Positions 18,052 to 25,881 are shown, numbered from the stretch's first letter. The stretch: 64,000 nucleotides of DNA from an uncultured Lachnospiraceae bacterium (GCA_947625775.1 CANQPM010000002.1:1-64000); one strand, 5' to 3'. Translations and numbers: made by a program. Notes: generated by a model from the sequence alone, not told the origin.

Positions 18052-19191
18052 ATGTATAAAAACAATATATTTGACAGCTTTAAGTGTACTGCTGATAAAT
18101 GCAGGCTGACCTGCTGCGGTGGCTGGACTGTAAGGGTTGAAGACGAGAGCTATGAAAAGTGGCATAGCGATAGGGAAACAAGGTATCTGTGTGATTATAC
18201 TGATGTTCATAAAAATGATGGCGAGACAGTTCGGCAGATGAAACAAAATTCCTGTCAGACTTGCGTATTGCTTGATGAAAATGGTTTGTGCGAAATCGTA
18301 AAACGCCACGGTGAGGAGATGCTTTCAGAAACATGCGCAAGGTTTCCCAGAAAATATAATGAAATAGAAGAACTTGATATAATAGAATATTCTCTGTCAG
18401 GCGGCTGTCCCGAGGTGTTGCGGCTGATTAGAGAAGACAGCGGGAATCTTGGAAAAGGGGCAGTGCGCAGGCTGCCTGAAAATGATAAGCTTCCGATAGA
18501 ATATCAGATAAGGAATACTGTTATTAAGCTCTTTTTAGGTCAAGGGTTTGGCTTGGAGGAAAAAATCCTGTTAAGCTTTTCGTTTTTGCGTGAATGTCTT
18601 GAATGTGAAGAAGATGATGAGATTTGCCGTGTAATGAATATTTACAGCGATGAGGCAGAATTAAAGGAGCTTGCCAATTTATGGGCTGGCGAGGAATATG
18701 ACGAAAAGGGCGCATTTATTGAGGTTTTGCAGACTTTGCTTGATATGATACAGCTTTACAGGGAAGAGCCGATGTACAAGCCGTATCTTTATGATATAGC
18801 AGAGTTTGTGGAAAGTATAGATGCTGGCGGCAAAGAAGCGGATTTGTTATTAGGCGAATGGCAGGAGTTTAAGAAACGATGGAATAATGACAGCGCCTTT
18901 TATGGAGATGTAATTGTTTCTGAGATTTATGGTGACTGCATAAGCGAGGGTTTGGAATATCTTACGGAAATATTTCAAGGGATAGTGTTTGAATATGTTA
19001 TGACAAGAGTGTCAGTTTTCATAAAGGAAATAATTTTAAAGCGTAGGCTTTTCGAAAGGGAAATAGAGGAGTATCTTTCTTTGTTTATACGCATGATAGG
19101 TCATAACATTGACGGTATGGAGGAGTATTGGGCTGAGAGTTTTGAGGATTCCGTGCTAATGACGGAATATCTTTATCTGATTTTAAAGTGA
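18052..19191 (+). CDS. fliB: Flagellin lysine-N-methylase (FliB family)
   Basis: Members methylate lysines on flagellin. The 379-aa protein has the Cys-rich N-terminal metal-binding motifs CTADKCRLTCCGGW and CARFPR of the YkgJ/FliB group; the rest is helical. No flagellin gene is in the window, but CheA and CheV are, consistent with a motile cell. AAGGA precedes ATG 18052. It could also be a FliB-like protein acting on another target. Confidence 0.75.
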   Translation: MYKNNIFDSFKCTADKCRLTCCGGWTVRVEDESYEKWHSDRETRYLCDYTDVHKNDGETVRQMKQNSCQTCVLLDENGLCEIVKRHGEEMLSETCARFPRKYNEIEELDIIEYSLSGGCPEVLRLIREDSGNLGKGAVRRLPENDKLPIEYQIRNTVIKLFLGQGFGLEEKILLSFSFLRECLECEEDDEICRVMNIYSDEAELKELANLWAGEEYDEKGAFIEVLQTLLDMIQLYREEPMYKPYLYDIAEFVESIDAGGKEADLLLGEWQEFKKRWNNDSAFYGDVIVSEIYGDCISEGLEYLTEIFQGIVFEYVMTRVSVFIKEIILKRRLFEREIEEYLSLFIRMIGHNIDGMEEYWAESFEDSVLMTEYLYLILK

Positions 19192-19424
19192 TGCGCGGCA
19201 GGGATTATTTTTTCGACTTGCATAGAATTATCAGAGTTATTCGCTTTACATTTTCAATTTTATTATTTTTACTAAAACTCAAATCTAAAACGAATTTTAA
19301 TTATTAAATAATCTGATTTGTCTTGACATTTTATAAATATATTTTGACCACAATTTTGACCACAATTCATATGATTTTAAACGGTTTAAAATGGTTTGAA
19401 ATGGCACTTTCAGTCTATAAAAGT

Positions 19425-19467
19425 AAAAAAGAATGCCGAAAACATTACATTTTCAAGCATTCTTTTA
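19425..19467 (-). terminator. Terminator of ssrA
   Basis: On the minus strand an AAAGAATGC stem pairs across a 20-nt A/T loop with GCATTCTTTTTTAC, just past the tmRNA 3' end. Confidence 0.65.
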
Positions 19468-19469
19468 AC

Positions 19470-19813
19470 TGGAGTAGACGGGAGTCGAACCCGTGTCCAA
19501 AAAACCATCCCATGTACTTCTACAAGCTTAGCTGATTGTTTCGGGCAAGCCCATTTCCCTTCTGGATAGGCGAACCAACACCCCTATAAAGTCGGTAGCT
19601 TCATAATACGCCCATATGCTCAAAGCTTTGCATACGTCGTTTCCTACATAATCGATGCCTGAATCCCAGCGTGTAGGTGCGTTAGGCCAGACAGCAGCCA
19701 TTAGGCTGCGAGTGCTAAATTATCTTCAGCGTTTAATTTTAATTGTGGATTTAACGCATGCCTGCGACTTGCTTCTCCATCTTCAGATTCCCTGTCGAAA
19801 CCTTTACTACCCC
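19470..19813 (-). ncRNA. ssrA: Transfer-messenger RNA (tmRNA)
   Basis: Rescues stalled ribosomes. On the minus strand the RNA begins GGGGUAGUAAAGGUUUCGAC and ends with the T arm GGGUUCGACUCCC and CUACUCC-A. The seven-base acceptor stem pairs 5' GGGGUAG with 3' CUACUCC, including one G-U pair. The CCA end is not encoded, since GTTAA follows. The tag frame ends GCT GAA GAT AAT TTA GCA CTC GCA GCC TAA, i.e. AEDNLALAA, a clostridial-type degradation tag ending in the usual ALAA. The length is about 344 nt. Confidence 0.95.
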
Positions 19814-19833
19814 TGATTAATCAGAGTATAGAA

Positions 19834-19862
19834 ATAATATCAGAAAACCTAAAGAAAGTCAA
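19834..19862 (-). promoter_or_regulatory. Promoter of ssrA
   Basis: On the minus strand TTGACT, exactly 17 bp, then TATTAT (19834-19839), ending about 20 bp before the tmRNA 5' end. Confidence 0.7.
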
Positions 19863-20036
19863 GAAAATGTTTAAAAATTCTTGAAAATTTTTGAATCAAA
19901 ATTCATCAAAATTATTAAACATTTCTTTCATCACTTTTTACCAATCAGACCAGCCAGAAAAGTCAAATTGAAAATATTGAAATATATGCCGAAAAATGCT
20001 ATGATAAATTTAATTTATCAGGAATGGGGGAGTAAT

Positions 20037-20837
20037 ATGAACATCACAATCACGGGCAATCTTGGCAGCGGTAAATCGAGCATAGCCAAAATCCTTAAGG
20101 AGAGGGGCTATGAAATATTTTCTACAGGGCGGATATTCAGGCAGCTTGCGATGGACAAGGGTTTGTCTGTCGAGGAGTTTAATAAACAGGTAAATGAGGC
20201 GGCAAGCAGGGGCGACCGCTCCGTCGACAAGATGATAGATGACACTACCGCAAAAATGGGCGAGGAAAAAGACAGGATAGTGTTTGACTCGCGCCTTGCG
20301 TGGCACTTTGCGCCAAAAAGCTTCAAGGTTTTCGTCATCACCGATATAGATGAAGCGAGCCGCAGAGTATATAATGACAGTGTCCGCGCCAACTCAGAAT
20401 CCTACAATTCGCAGGAGGAGTGCAGAAAAGCGCTTATTAACAGGCAGCGGCTTGAAACAGTGCGTTACAAGGAAATATACGGCATAGATTATTATGACAT
20501 GAGCAACTACAATCTGGTTATAGAGAGCACCGCTGCAGCTCCGCTGGAGCTTGCCGACGAGATACTTTCAAGGCTTGGGGAGTATCAAGATGGCGCTTTT
20601 GAAAGGCTAATGGAGCTCAATCCCTCATCAATAAAAATGCCAGCTGCTGGGGAAACTGCAGAAAGCAGCGCTGACGGGATTTTAGTAGATGAGCAAAATG
20701 GCGCATGGACGCTGCATTCAGGCAGGCAAGCCCTTGAAAACGCCATAAAGGATAACAAAAAGTTTGTTCCAGTCAGCCTTGCCTCATCTAAACAGAGCTC
20801 GGACGAGGGCTTTATGAATTTCTCAAAATTAAAATAG
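20037..20837 (+). CDS. Cytidylate kinase-like P-loop kinase
   Basis: A 266-aa protein with an N-terminal Walker A motif (ITGNLGSGKSSIAK), then a kinase core similar to cytidylate kinase-like proteins (VFDSRLAWHFAPKSFKVFVITD). Residues after about 195 form an extra C-terminal segment without a known domain. The start at 20037 has GGGGGAG just upstream; the longer ORF starting at TTG 19881 has no site and would run through the tmRNA promoter. The substrate is unknown; a nucleoside monophosphate is likely from the family. Confidence 0.8.
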   Translation: MNITITGNLGSGKSSIAKILKERGYEIFSTGRIFRQLAMDKGLSVEEFNKQVNEAASRGDRSVDKMIDDTTAKMGEEKDRIVFDSRLAWHFAPKSFKVFVITDIDEASRRVYNDSVRANSESYNSQEECRKALINRQRLETVRYKEIYGIDYYDMSNYNLVIESTAAAPLELADEILSRLGEYQDGAFERLMELNPSSIKMPAAGETAESSADGILVDEQNGAWTLHSGRQALENAIKDNKKFVPVSLASSKQSSDEGFMNFSKLK

Positions 20838-20838
20838 A

Positions 20839-20862
20839 GCAGGGGACTGCCCCTGCCCTTTT
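20839..20862. terminator. Bidirectional hairpin terminator
   Basis: GCAGGGG (20839-20845) and CCCCTGC (20850-20856) with a 4-nt loop, followed by CCTTTTAAT on the plus strand and CTCTATTTTAATT on the minus strand. It separates the convergent kinase-like and SGNH genes. Confidence 0.75.
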
Positions 20863-20892
20863 AATATATGCGCAAATATTTCCGCTCGGGGT

Positions 20893-21804
20893 TTATTTGG
20901 TTATTTCAGCAAATGCGTAGCTTTTCAGCACCTTGTTCCACACCTCGTAAGCTTTGCTGTTTTCATGGACATAGTGGTCGGAGGTATATTCTGGGCGCAG
21001 CCCCATATCATCGCCCATCAGGTATTCTGAAAGATTTACATAGCCCCACCCTGACGCCTGGCACACATTCTGCAAAAGCAGATTGGCGACTTGAATATTG
21101 TAATTATTAAGGCCGCTTGAGGATACGTCGGACATTACGCAGGGAATTGATATTATGTGTATCTGTACGTCAGGTCTTTTTTCAAGTATGCGTGAAACAA
21201 GCGTCTGCATATTTTGGACATATTTTTCAGGTGAGGTTATGCCCAAATCATTTACGCCAAAGCAGATGAAAACCTTGTTTACGTCGGTCATCTGCGCGAT
21301 TGCGTTTTCCACGTATTCAGCCTTTCCGTTGAAAAGCGGCATTACGTTTGAGTGCTTTGTCAGGGCGTTTTCTGATATTGCCACTGTGGCGGAGCAGCTT
21401 ACCCTGGCTAGAAAATATGTCGTGTCGGTTTTTATCGAATCGCTGTGCTTTTCACAATACTGCTTGAAGCCTACGGTAATCGAATCTCCCACAAACACGG
21501 AATTTGAAAAAAACGCGTTCTCGGAAATCATTCCGCTGTTTAATATCTGATTGTACTTGTCAACATCAATGAGCCCTACGGTAAAGCTGTCAACAAGATA
21601 AGTGTACAGCTCCTCGGTAAGGCTTGCAGGAAGGACATCTGCAGAGAGCGATGCGCCTGTAAGCGGCTGTATAGTTGCGCTTTGGGTGGTTGGCGCAGGC
21701 AGCGGCACAGGAAATTCCTCCTCTGCAGATACCGTGGCTGGCGCTATAATCATCGCAAACAAAAACATTAGGATTAATGAACGCGTGTAGACAGTTTTTT
21801 TCAT
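20893..21804 (-). CDS. Secreted SGNH/GDSL-family hydrolase
   Basis: A 303-aa exported esterase-like protein. It has a signal peptide (basic MKKTVYTR, hydrophobic core, cleavage near VSAEE), a Pro-rich region around residues 31-50, the SGNH block I VFVGDSITVG near residue 103, block III GVND near 197, and block V DHYVH near 279. Targets are typically acyl groups on cell-wall or capsule polysaccharide or dietary glycans. It has its own promoter and a shared terminator. Confidence 0.85.
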   Translation of the reverse strand: MKKTVYTRSLILMFLFAMIIAPATVSAEEEFPVPLPAPTTQSATIQPLTGASLSADVLPASLTEELYTYLVDSFTVGLIDVDKYNQILNSGMISENAFFSNSVFVGDSITVGFKQYCEKHSDSIKTDTTYFLARVSCSATVAISENALTKHSNVMPLFNGKAEYVENAIAQMTDVNKVFICFGVNDLGITSPEKYVQNMQTLVSRILEKRPDVQIHIISIPCVMSDVSSSGLNNYNIQVANLLLQNVCQASGWGYVNLSEYLMGDDMGLRPEYTSDHYVHENSKAYEVWNKVLKSYAFAEITK

Positions 21805-21852
21805 AAATCTTTCATTCCTTTACGTTTTTATTACAATTTTATTAACAATCCT

Positions 21853-21881
21853 ATTATAATTACAAACAGTTAAAAAGTCAA
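21853..21881 (-). promoter_or_regulatory. Promoter of the SGNH hydrolase gene
   Basis: On the minus strand TTGACT, 17-bp spacer and a perfect TATAAT (21853-21858), about 50 bp upstream of the start codon. Confidence 0.7.
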
Positions 21882-22140
21882 ATAAAGAAAGCGAATTAAT
21901 GGAAAATTAATATTGGGAGTCGCATTATGCGTCAAAAGTTTTAGAAAAGATTGACAAAAAAATTGCTGCGGTTTGTTGTGGTTTGTAATAATTAAGGAAA
22001 AAGTAAAGACTGCGGTAAAAGGGCATAAAAGTATTATTCCATGGAAAAACCACAAGTTTGCCAACCGCATAATAAGTTTTGACAGTTTCCTTCAATTTAT
22101 TCTTTACAACCCCAGAACTATAACGGTATAATAAACTTAT
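21882..22140. other. Non-coding/decayed stretch with a LysR-gene fragment
   Basis: No intact gene is seen. The stretch contains a 29-bp exact copy of part of the downstream LysR gene (22041-22069), with stop codons and unrelated sequence around it, and leads straight into the Rpn relic. Confidence 0.5.
22041..22069 (+). repeat. 29-bp exact copy of part of the LysR gene (second copy 25358-25386)
   Basis: The segment beginning ATGGAAAAACCACAAG is identical at 22041-22069 and 25358-25386. In both places one frame reads WKNHKFANR. The flanks do not match, so this is a fossil of a related LysR gene or the trace of a recombination. Confidence 0.7.
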
Positions 22141-22572
22141 GCCATAGAGTATTCCAGAAACACGGAAAGCCAGGAAGAAAGAAACCTGATAGATGCCATA
22201 TTTGAAGTAAGCGTAGCAGCCAATAAAGAGGTAGTCGAAGAACTTGTGAGAGGAGATGAGGCTATGTGCCAGGCGCTGATGGAGATAATGAAACCAGAGA
22301 TTGATGAAATAGTGACTATGGCGGTACTGCAGGAATGCAGGAAGACCGCTGAACGCGTAGAAAAGGAAACCGCCGAACGAGTAGAGAAGGAAACCGCTGA
22401 ACGAGTAGAGAAGGAAACCGCTGAACGAGTAGAGAAGGAAACTGCTGAACGTACAATAAAGGCAGCAGTCAAAAGCCTGCGCCGTTTTAATGCCAGTGAT
22501 GCCGACATTAAAACAGCGCTGGTGGAGGATTACGGCATACCAGAGCAGGAGGCTCTCTCGTATTTGAAATAA
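22141..22572 (+). pseudogene. Rpn-family nuclease relic, C-terminal part only
   Basis: From 22141 the frame AIEYSRNTESQEERNLIDAIFEVS... matches residues about 190 onward of the Rpn-type proteins encoded at 47602 and 48582; the nuclease domain is missing. An ORF of 108 codons from 22246 remains open. An AGGAG box (22251-22255) sits eight bases before ATG 22264, giving MCQALMEIMKPE, the same internal start arrangement as in the intact copies. The region includes four 24-bp repeats encoding TAERVEKE, a predicted coiled coil. It may still express a C-terminal protein. Confidence 0.7.
22345..22440 (+). repeat. Four in-frame 24-bp tandem repeats
   Basis: Four units of 24 bp (ACCGCTGAACGAGTAGAGAA-type) at 22345, 22369, 22393 and 22417, with a partial fifth. 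Units 3 and 4 are identical, so the array could change length by recombination or slippage. Confidence 0.9.
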
Positions 22573-22702
22573 AACAAAACGGGGGCTGTCGTGATAATTA
22601 TGACTAAAGTATCGGAAAAATTTCATAAAGGCACATACAAGAGGAAACTTTTTAGTTTATGAGGTAAAGCAGGTTAACAAAGGTACACAAGGAGGTAATA
22701 GT

Positions 22703-23536
22703 ATGACAGAAAGAGAATTTGAAGATTTAATATTTGATATGGAAAACAAATGGACATCTATGTTTGAGAAGGGAAAACACGATGAAGCGTGGAAGATACT
22801 TAGGGACGCTTGGGATTTGCTGCCAGAACCAAAATATAAACATCCAATGAGTTGGTGGGTTGTAATAGGTTTTGTAAAGTATGGCATAGAAACGAAACAG
22901 TTTGATTATGCAGAAAAGTTTTTAGGTATATTATTTATATGCGATTTAGACAGGGCAGATTCAGATGACAGGGAATTTTTGGCTGGAAGGCTGGCATATG
23001 CAAAGGGTGACATAGATATTGCCAAAGAACTTTTTGCACGTTCGTTGGAAAAAGGCGGAAGCCGTGGCTGTATGATGCAAAAAGAAAACCGAATATACAA
23101 GGAGCTTGTACAGGGAAAGAGAAAAACCGCAAAATCAAAGAGTAAATTACCGGCTGACAAGCTGATTGATAAGGCGGATGAAGCACTGAACAAAGGAAAA
23201 TATGAGGAAGCTGAAGAATTATATCTGCAGGGGCTTGATAAAATAGATGATTTTGAAAGTGACGAGATAGAACGGTATTACCGGAATGCATATGCGGGGC
23301 TTGGGGACTGCTGTTTTTGGAAAAAAGAATATGAAAATGCCAAAAACTATTACTTTGACGCATATAATTACGATTATTCCAACCCATATATAAATATGTG
23401 CATTGGTAAGTGTTTTGTATTTCTCCAAGATGAGAAAAATGCAAAGGAATACCTGATGAGGGCGTATTCAATGGCAGGAGAGGGCATTTTTAGAGGAAAT
23501 GAGCCGCTTTTTGATATCATAAAGGATATGATATAA
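22703..23536 (+). CDS. Tetratricopeptide-repeat protein
   Basis: A 277-aa soluble acidic protein made of TPR-like helix pairs: EAWKILRDAWDLLPEP, AEKFLGILFICDLD, EEAEELYLQGLDKIDD, ENAKNYYFDAYNYD and KNAKEYLMRAYSMAG. A Lys/Ser-rich linker lies near residues 135-155. Strong AGGAGG precedes ATG 22703 and a terminator follows. TPR proteins of this length next to decayed genes are often immunity or partner proteins, but no toxin is visible here. Confidence 0.7.
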   Translation: MTEREFEDLIFDMENKWTSMFEKGKHDEAWKILRDAWDLLPEPKYKHPMSWWVVIGFVKYGIETKQFDYAEKFLGILFICDLDRADSDDREFLAGRLAYAKGDIDIAKELFARSLEKGGSRGCMMQKENRIYKELVQGKRKTAKSKSKLPADKLIDKADEALNKGKYEEAEELYLQGLDKIDDFESDEIERYYRNAYAGLGDCCFWKKEYENAKNYYFDAYNYDYSNPYINMCIGKCFVFLQDEKNAKEYLMRAYSMAGEGIFRGNEPLFDIIKDMI

Positions 23537-23561
23537 TTCTATTTTTGACAGTTCATAAAAG

Positions 23562-23615
23562 CAGAACACTTCGCAGCCTCAGTGTTTATGTGGGCTGTGA
23601 AGTGTTCTTGTTTTT
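23562..23615 (+). terminator. Rho-independent terminator after the TPR gene
   Basis: A 16-bp stem (23562-23577 with 23592-23607, one G-U pair), a 14-nt loop and TGTTTTTT. Confidence 0.85.
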
Positions 23616-23881
23616 TCAGATGGAGATGGGAGAGACATTCCGAATCTGTGGGATGTGGGCAGGCGCGTGTCTCTGCCTCAAGTTTGGAAAGGGGAAATAT
23701 GTTATGTCAATGATAGGTATTTTTGGCTCTCTTTGAGTTCTTCAAGGAAGAATACGAAATCGATGTTTGGCGAGAAGCCGAATTTAAAGAAATTGCAGAG
23801 CGCTGGCGTGACATAATAGGGGACTTTGATATGATTGTTCAAGTTGACGACAGTGTTATGAATATTATTTTAGATTTTTAA
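23615..23881 (+). pseudogene. Frameshifted gene fragment, unknown family
   Basis: A coherent protein can be read in two frames: DIPNLWDVGRRVSLPQVWKG...VNDRYFWL, then LFEFFKEEYEIDVWREAEF...MNIILDF ending at TAA 23879-23881. The switch occurs at GGCTCTCTTTGAG, where a (CT)3 run appears to have gained one CT. The 5' end is missing, since the open frame begins in the T run of the preceding terminator. I do not recognise the family. Confidence 0.5.
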
Positions 23882-23902
23882 ACAAGTGAAGCAAACAACC
23901 AT

Positions 23903-24466
23903 ATGAAAAGAATTTTATGGATGTATTGTGAGAAAGGGAAGCAGAAATTGATATATTTAAGCTTGTCAGAAAATTGTGGTTTTAAATTAAGGTTTGATAG
24001 CCGTAATATAAACAGATTTACTATGTGTAAGTTAATGTTTGTAACCAATGAACAGGAAAAAGAAATATATGAGGATTATATATACATATTTATAGAGAAT
24101 ATATTAGGTCGAATTTGCAATATTCCAAGCCTAAAGCTAGATTCTCTTTTTGGAAAAATTGGGAAATGGCAGGAATATTATTATTATGATACGGCGTATG
24201 TAGAAAAACATTCCAGTGAGATTGAATTTATGGAGGGGGCATTATTTTTAAGCGCTGAAAAATATGGTATATTTTTGTATGAGTACAAGGGGGACATATG
24301 GATGGAACTAAATAAAGGTTTTAGTGAATTTAGTGGATTTACCCCATATGATTATTATTGCAATCCCAATAACTATAGGGTTAGTTTGAATAAAATATCT
24401 GAAAAGAAGATATGGGAATGGAAAAACACATTAGAACAGTATAGTAATTTATGCCGTGTCAGATAA
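23903..24466 (+). CDS. Hypothetical protein
   Basis: A 187-aa protein rich in Tyr, Lys, Glu and Asn, without signal peptide or membrane helix. Only a weak ribosome site (GTGAAG) precedes ATG 23903. It sits in a decayed, A/T-rich area directly after the frameshifted fragment. It could be an immunity-type or phage-derived protein; no motif supports a choice. Confidence 0.45.
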   Translation: MKRILWMYCEKGKQKLIYLSLSENCGFKLRFDSRNINRFTMCKLMFVTNEQEKEIYEDYIYIFIENILGRICNIPSLKLDSLFGKIGKWQEYYYYDTAYVEKHSSEIEFMEGALFLSAEKYGIFLYEYKGDIWMELNKGFSEFSGFTPYDYYCNPNNYRVSLNKISEKKIWEWKNTLEQYSNLCRVR

Positions 24467-24654
24467 TCAAAGGTTTGGGACTTTGCGCCAGTACAGTGGG
24501 AGAACAGGGAGGGCGGCTTTTTGCCCTGCATATGAATGTAACGAAGGAGTGTATATGAATTATGCGAATAACAAAACTTATATGAAAATATAGATTACTT
24601 TACAAAATAGGAGAAGACGATGGAAAAGGTAAACGTTTGTATGCAAAAAAATAA

Positions 24655-24683
24655 TTGACGAGAATTTATTTTATATCTATAAT
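24655..24683 (+). promoter_or_regulatory. Strong sigma-A promoter upstream of the LysR gene
   Basis: TTGACG (24655-24660), 17-bp spacer and perfect TATAAT (24678-24683). Transcription would start near 24690 and meet the hairpin at 24720 before reaching the LysR gene. Confidence 0.75.
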
Positions 24684-24719
24684 AAAATCTATAGGCGTAC
24701 TATGAAAAGCGAAATAATT

Positions 24720-24745
24720 GCGGATGCACAGCATCCGCTGTTTTT
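24720..24745 (+). terminator. Leader hairpin with T run (possible attenuator)
   Basis: A perfect 8-bp stem GCGGATGC/GCATCCGC with a 3-nt loop followed by TGTTTTTC. It lies between promoter and gene, so it may attenuate LysR transcription. Confidence 0.65.
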
Positions 24746-24827
24746 CTATGTGGGCTGCGCAAAAGGCAGTTATCTAATACGCAGTGCATATGGCAGGCAA
24801 ATATAAAATATTGGAGAACATAACGCA

Positions 24828-25733
24828 ATGAATATCAATCAGATAAAATACGTGCTTGCAGTGGCAAATTCATCTTCAATGAGGGAGGCCTCAACAAGAC
24901 TCTATATATCACAGCCAGCGCTTTCAGCAAGCATTCACGAGCTTGAAGAAGAACTGGGAATACTGATTTTCGAGAGGACAAATAAGGGAATCTCCCTGAC
25001 TGATGAGGGAAGGGAGTTTATTTCCTATGCCCAAAAAGCGGTAGGGCAGTATGAAATTCTGGAGGACAGGTATCTGTCAAAGGACAGCGGCAAGGAAAGA
25101 TTTTCCGTATCCACGCAGCATTACAATTTTTCCATAAAGGCATTCACTGATACCATACGGAGCATGGAGCCTGAAAAATATGTGTTTTCCATACACGAAA
25201 CAAAGACAAAAGAAGTGTTAGAGGACGTGCAAAGCTTAAAAAGCGAAATAGGCATTATATCATTTTCCAGCTCAAATGAAAATGTGATTAAGAAGCTGTT
25301 TAAGGATTACCAGCTTGAATTTGTGCCGCTGATGAAGCGCGATACATATATTTACGTATGGAAAAACCACAAGTTTGCCAACCGCAAGACAATATCGCTG
25401 GCGGAGCTGAAGGAATACCCCTGCGTTTCATTTGACCAGACGAATGACGGCAGCTTTTACCTCACTGAGGAGGCAATGGCGGATTATGATTTCGACAAGA
25501 TGATAAAGTCTGACGACCGCGCGACCACGATGGAGATTATCGCAGAGCTTGGGGGGTACTCTGTCGGCTCGGGAATGCTTTCGGGTGATGACGCGATTTT
25601 GAAAGGGCTGGTGTCCATAAAGCTCAAAGAGGAGGATCCGCTTATCATAGGCTACATTACACGGAAAGGAATTACATTGTCCGCATACGGGAAAAAATAT
25701 GTTGAGGAGCTTTTAAAGTATAAGGAATTATAG
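24828..25733 (+). CDS. LysR-family transcriptional regulator (CysB/CysL-like)
   Basis: A 301-aa LysR protein. The N-terminal winged helix-turn-helix reads SSMREASTRLYISQPALSASIHELEEELGILIFERT, followed by an effector-binding domain from about residue 90. It lies directly upstream of, and in line with, a sulfur/amino-acid transporter operon and is probably its activator, responding to a sulfur metabolite or amino acid; this is inferred from context. An inverted repeat suited to LysR binding lies just after its stop codon. Confidence 0.9.
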   Translation: MNINQIKYVLAVANSSSMREASTRLYISQPALSASIHELEEELGILIFERTNKGISLTDEGREFISYAQKAVGQYEILEDRYLSKDSGKERFSVSTQHYNFSIKAFTDTIRSMEPEKYVFSIHETKTKEVLEDVQSLKSEIGIISFSSSNENVIKKLFKDYQLEFVPLMKRDTYIYVWKNHKFANRKTISLAELKEYPCVSFDQTNDGSFYLTEEAMADYDFDKMIKSDDRATTMEIIAELGGYSVGSGMLSGDDAILKGLVSIKLKEEDPLIIGYITRKGITLSAYGKKYVEELLKYKEL

Positions 25734-25750
25734 TAGCGATAACCAAAACT

Positions 25751-25805
25751 TATCACTAACGATAAAATCAACCGAATTTTCAAAACCAAATCTTAGTGAT
25801 ATGAT
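25751..25805 (+). promoter_or_regulatory. Inverted-repeat operator and promoter of the transporter operon
   Basis: TATCACTAA (25751-25759) and its exact complement TTAGTGATA (25793-25801) are 33 bp apart, and TTATC/GATAA half-sites repeat nearby. A -10 like TATGAT (25800-25805) lies 17 bp from TTTTCA (25777-25782), so the right half-site overlaps the -10. This is a plausible LysR-controlled promoter. Confidence 0.5.
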
Positions 25806-25836
25806 AATCACAACAAAGGCGAAGGAGGTGCAGATT

Positions 25837-25881
25837 TTGAGAAATACATGTTTTTGTTGTATGAAGGGCACAGTATATTAG
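25837..25881 (+). CDS. 14-aa Cys-rich leader peptide
   Basis: A short ORF, TTG start, encoding MRNTCFCCMKGTVY, with an unusually strong AAGGAGGTG site eight bases upstream. Three of its residues are Cys, two of them adjacent. Upstream ORFs with Cys clusters control sulfur-assimilation genes by attenuation in other bacteria (known in mycobacteria). Its place before a transporter with a methionine-type binding domain fits the same role. No clear terminator follows before 25991, so a translational mechanism is more likely. Confidence 0.6.
   Translation: MRNTCFCCMKGTVY

Larger units (their letters stand above)
24467..24827 (+). other. Intergenic region with a promoter, a short ORF and a hairpin before the LysR gene
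   Basis: It contains tiny ORFs with ribosome sites (12 codons at 24555 and 12 codons at 24620), a strong promoter (24655-24683), an open frame from ATG 24702 (MKSEIIADAQHP..., 34 codons) and an intrinsic-terminator-like hairpin at 24720-24743. No conventional gene is seen. Confidence 0.5.

Noticed and set aside
19323-19535. 70-aa plus-strand ORF
   Set aside because: Runs into the tmRNA 3' end on the opposite strand and has no ribosome site; its tail is the translation of the tRNA-like domain.
22345-22440. Possible CRISPR-like repeats
   Set aside because: The 24-bp units are directly adjacent with no spacers and are in frame with a coding sequence.
21925-22626. 233-aa minus-strand ORF with repeated FSGFLLYS
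   Set aside because: It is the antisense of the 24-bp repeats in the Rpn relic.
23545-23736. 63-aa plus-strand ORF
   Set aside because: Spans the terminator of the TPR gene and reads the pseudogene in the wrong frame.
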